Shown piece after piece: positions 60,263 to 64,000 of a stretch of 64,000 nt of DNA. The position numbers and the translations under genes were made by a program. Every line of letters begins with the position of its first letter. The stretch's first letter is position 1. Source of the stretch: Mytilisepta virgata (taxonomy: Eukaryota; Mollusca; Bivalvia; Mytilida; Mytilidae); contig CM051519.1 of assembly GCA_028015205.1 (NCBI GenBank), positions 80,001,539-80,065,538 on the forward strand. The letters are read 5' to 3'. The notes beneath the pieces are model-generated. The model ran no database searches. It was not told the DNA's origin and saw only the letters and a list, made by a program, of their open reading frames with translations.

Positions 60263-60377
60263 ACAAACTGTACGTTTTTTAGATTCATATATGTTTATTT
60301 GTTGACATGCCAATTATATTTGCAAATTTATTGCATATTATAGAATAAACTATCGGTATAAATACATGTACACTTAC

Positions 60378-60449
60378 GCGTAGTATAATTGTGTTGTATT
60401 ACTGAATATATCAGCCGGAAAGAATCTCAGTTTATTCCCATAAATATAT
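60378..60449 (-). CDS. LRR gene copy B, LRR 4 exon
   Basis: 72 bp, phase 2; YIYGNKLRFFPADIF then SNTTQLYYA. Against copy A, five of six base changes alter residues, and the final strand fits the LRR consensus better here (Leu at the expected place). Confidence 0.83.
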
Positions 60450-60630
60450 CTGTCAAAGAAAATTAAGATGATTATAATAATAATAAGAAATATTATATGT
60501 CTTGTTTTTAAATCGTAATATATTTATAACATGACTGTCAGTTTGACCGCTGATCCAAAATGGCATCTGAATACGAATCTTGGAGTACAAAATGAAGAGA
60601 AAAAATAGACAGCTTTTTTCATAAATTTGG

Positions 60631-61038
60631 TTCTGTCGGATAATCTACGAAAAAATTTCAAACACCGTACCGCACGTGATGCTATATTTGCATGTAACAT
60701 CCTACAGACGTAGAAATTAGAAGTGATGTAGCAAATCTGTTACAGTTTGACCTCTTCTTCATTTATCAGCCTTGTTGTTTCATTGAAGTTCTGGTTCTTA
60801 CATAATATTTATATCAAAGAAAAAACAAAAATGGACACAACAAATGCATTGATTGTAAATGCATAATGAAACGTCTTACTGCTACACTGGACTGTTTAAT
60901 TCACTAATGGAAGAACGCATTCTTCATATAATTTTTGTTAAGTATACTATGAACTTTTATTAAAGTTTCTAACATAATTAAATGTAAAAGACACCACAGT
61001 GAGGTTGTGTATCGTAATCCTGGTCAAAATAAAGACAC
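60631..61038. other. Copy-B-specific segment replacing the 4-kb block of copy A
   Basis: No similarity to 12084-16050. No inverted ends or frames recognised. Confidence 0.6.
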
Positions 61039-61596
61039 CTAGCCATTTTCTTTATTCACTGCACTCAGTTAAATAAAGATAAAGTTATAATTGAACCACC
61101 TGCTAAATGCTAAAATATTGAAAACCAAAACAATAACCCATAATGCTAATATCGTTTTTAAAATGAACGTATGAAATGAATTTCAAAATATATTTTGATA
61201 CTAATTAATTTCAAAAGAAATACCATTGATGTACATATAACAGGTCCACCCTAGTATTTGAAAAGAAGTAGCTGAGCAGCAGAGAACTCCACCAAATACT
61301 AGTAATAAACCGTCTATGATATCTGCAAATTTGATGAACTGGATAAACATAAACTTTCAACAAATGATCAGCCGTAATATTTCAAGTTAGAGTATCCTGA
61401 CTCGCTGTTGTGTTCATGTTTGTGTTCTTTTATGTTATTTTTTGTCCGGGTTTCTGTCTGTTGGGTGGCGTTGATTAATTGGTATCTTATTGTTATTATT
61501 CTTATTATCTTAAGACAAAAAATTTGGAAAACCGTAAAAACAAAAAAAATCAAAACTACCAAAAACAATTTACTTCTTGTATATGCACTTACTTAC

Positions 61597-61668
61597 AGGT
61601 ATTTAAGGCTGACAAGATTAGAGAATACTCCACTTGGTAATGCTTTTAAATCATTGTATGCAATGTGT
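61597..61668 (-). CDS. LRR gene copy B, LRR 3 exon
   Basis: 72 bp, acceptor TTATTTTCTAG and donor CT/GTAAGTAAG. Encodes HIAYNDLKALPSGVF then SNLVSLKYL, a textbook LRR. The remaining 5' exons of this copy would be to the right of the window. Confidence 0.87.
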
Positions 61669-62045
61669 CTAGAAAATAATAAAACTATGTAGTTTCTAGC
61701 ACATGGACTAGTTGAATAAGTTGCAACTACATGTATGTCCTGCAATAACACAGATGTGTATACACACATATTGATAGAAATTCCGCAAAAAAAAAAATAC
61801 ACAAGTCTTGCTCGAAAGCTGGGTATTATCCATGTTGAGGACTTCACTCTGACCTTAAAGTGAAGAATAACAATAGAAATCTGCTTTCATTGCTTATGCT
61901 TATTTCACGTGCATTGTACGGCTTTTGTGTTAAAAATCCCTTCTCTCGTAAATATATAATTATTAAAAATACCGTGTATTAACTGGTCTTTACCTGCAAA
62001 CTGAAATATATATATGTTACAGTGAATTTGTATAATCGGAGTTAA

Positions 62046-63066
62046 ACGCACACCTAACAATGCTATATTTGGTGTCGAAGCTAGGATAGGGCTCACATCC
62101 TGGAACTTGGCTGTTTAACTAGTTGCTAAAATTGACACTGAAACTTATCTTACTTATCATGGTGGTTCAGAACTTCGAAAAAATAAACAACAGGATGATA
62201 GTTTAGTTGAGTTAATACCACTATCTCAAAGACACAAGTAGTAACATTGTAATCACATGTGCTGTGTGTCAAAAAGAGACACCCAAAGTACATGTCACAT
62301 GTAGCATTTGTAACAATACAATCCACACTTTGTGTGGGAATTCCACAGAAAATGAATAAATCGGCACCACTGCTGTGTGTTTTCATTGTCAGGTAGAGCA
62401 AACAATTGAAAATAAGAGACTTAATGCAAACAGATCGATGGAAAAACAAGCTTAAAGTAAGACTGAAAATATAAATAAATTCTTTGTGATGTTGAACTTG
62501 GAATGAATGTCGTTGTTCCAATACCATAAGTAGATCGAGGTAAAGGGGACCCTAAGAATATAATAGTTGTGGTTCATGAACATTCTGAGAAAGGTTACCG
62601 AACATGGTATCTTGATTGGGACATACACAAGGAATCGATTTAAGCTGACACCGTCTCTCTCAGAGAAGGGCTGTTAAGGTTAACTCCATTTGTGATGGTA
62701 AAGGGTTTCAAAAATGTGGATGTTCTGGAAAATATAGATGTGAAACTAACCGTTGTGCCTGTCGTAAGCAGGGTAGATGCCATCCAAACACAGTTTGTAA
62801 AAATAAATGGTTACAAAACACATTCATCCTATCCAAGTTATGTTCAGGATTTTTTGGTGATTAATTTTGTTACAAAAATATTAAAAACTAGTATCAATTT
62901 CCAAGTCAGCGGTTATGTTAAATCCCTGGTGTTTTTTCAGTGATTATGAATAATCTTTGATTGTTTCAGTGATTATGAATAATCATTTAAATGGTCAGGG
63001 ATTTAACGAAATCCCTAATATATTCAGAGAGTATGTATATTCCCTAATTAAATAAATGCACTGTTA
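62046..63066 (+). pseudogene. KRBA2-like integrase-gene fragment (transposon-derived), broken
   Basis: Present only in copy B. On the plus strand, in shifting frames: TPNNAIFGVEARIGL (near 62050), a Cys/His segment CAVCQK, HVTCSICNNTIHTLCG (62255-62335), VDRGKGDPKNIIVVVHEHSE (from 62532), GILIGTYTRNRF (62608-62643) and a Cys-rich end KCGCSGKYRCETNRCACRK (62715-62772). This order is what I know from the C-terminal half of integrase-bearing proteins annotated as KRAB-A domain-containing protein 2-like. Frameshifts and stops show it is dead. The retroviral-type integrase core itself is not included. The last 130 bp contain a 21-bp direct repeat (62939-62990) and inverted TTAAATCCCTG phrases. Confidence 0.65.
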
Positions 63067-64000
63067 CATATACATTGTCCGTATAGAGTGCATAATAATA
63101 TATGATACATACAATCGTTCTAATTTGCCGAGTGGAAACAGTCCATTTTCCAAAGCTACAATCTTGTTCATGCTCAATCGTCTGAAATACAACCCTTAGT
63201 CAAATAATGGAATAAAACATTATTTTCAAAGTACATTTTTTTAATATGCAAAATGGACCACTCAGATATTCATAAAATAATCAATAAAATTCTATGTTAA
63301 ACATAAGTTTGAAAGTTGGATAAAACAATACCACTTTGTATCAGGTTAGATTATATCAATATATCAATTTATACCAATAATCGATACCGATATCCATTTT
63401 CAATCATTATCGGGTCCTAAGATACAAATGCAACATTTGCAGTGTAAAAGAGAATATCTGTCCTATTGTTTTCATAAAATTCAACTATATCCATTTTGAT
63501 TCACTCTGTGTGCGTATGCCATCACGTAAAATTTGAGAAAGGAAATCAGAAAATCCCAAACAATAAACTAAAATGTTATCGTGCAAATATACTTAAAGGG
63601 ATACGCCAAATCTGCTCAAAACTGAACATGCATATTACAACTATACTTAAATATGTTTGTATAAAATGTCATTCCGACAATAATCCGGTAATAACTGTAT
63701 CTTTTATAAAATTGTTTTATGCTGTGAAGAACTACACAGTCGGACATTTCTGTCGACAAAACATTTGGTCGTCACGTCACGACCTACAAAACCTATCCTA
63801 AAATTAAAGACGATTCTTCTACAGAATGCTACCATTTACATACATGTATGTCCATTAATATTTTATGTCGCAAACTGGTCGATAATTACAAAATTATAAC
63901 GATTATATCACAAGTTAATACGTGTCGGTTATTGATTCTAACATTGCGGTTAACCATATCTACCAAACATGTAATAAAATTACCTTCATTTAACAATTTA
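63067..64000 (-). other. Intron sequence of copy B up to window end
   Basis: Colinear with 17280-18162. Small frames (63496-63801) are shared in part with copy A (17714-17992) but are frame-shifted between copies, so not coding. Confidence 0.45.

Larger units (their letters stand above)
47818..64000. repeat. Copy B of the large direct duplication
   Basis: Colinear with 1-18162, offset 47.8 kb at its start. It continues past the window end. Copy-B-specific insertions: 48599-49610, about 50283-50443, 58830-59196, 59842-60262, 60631-61038, about 61240-61335 and 62046-63066. All LRR-gene exons it contains keep intact splice sites. Confidence 0.93.

Overview
The window is AT-rich animal nuclear DNA, most likely from a marine mussel (Mytilus or a close relative). 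Grounds: small exons separated by kilobase introns with GT/AG borders, a high load of decayed transposons, and several short repeats that I recognise as abundant in mussel genomes (33.7 kb, 46.0-46.4 kb, 14.0-14.3 kb). I see no rRNA, intact tRNA, CRISPR array, operon or bacterial gene. Species identity is inference.

The main gene is on the minus strand. Fourteen small exons between 40205 and 3483 have compatible splice phases. In order they encode a signal peptide, an N-terminal region of unknown fold, a short leucine-rich repeat (LRR), three 24-residue LRRs each on a 72-bp exon, an LRR C-cap-like exon, three 51-bp Ser/Thr/Glu-rich stalk exons, a transmembrane exon and a short cytoplasmic tail. 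The predicted product is a single-pass cell-surface LRR protein of about 370 residues. No symbol can be assigned.

The 3' half of this locus is present twice in the same orientation: positions 1-18162 match 47818-64000. The second copy carries the third and fourth LRRs, the C-cap, the stalk, the membrane exon and tail exons, all with intact splice sites; its 5' half would lie beyond the window. It may be a true tandem paralogue or an uncollapsed second haplotype. Differences between the copies act as natural empty sites and expose clean insertions: a 1234-bp Transib-like element (549-1782), a 1012-bp Penelope-like insertion (48599-49610), a 367-bp TTAA-flanked element (58830-59196) and a roughly 1-kb KRBA2-like integrase-gene fragment (62046-63066).

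Layout: 1-18.2 kb, copy A of the 3' gene half; 18.2-25 kb, a repeat-rich intron with a Penelope fragment, hairpin elements, a 134-bp satellite with alternating monomers and a decayed tandem repeat; 25-40.2 kb, the 5' half of the gene, with several foldback elements and a nearly intact Penelope-like reverse transcriptase inside the first intron; 40.2-47.8 kb, an intergenic graveyard of Penelope-like fragments and repeats; 47.8-64 kb, copy B.
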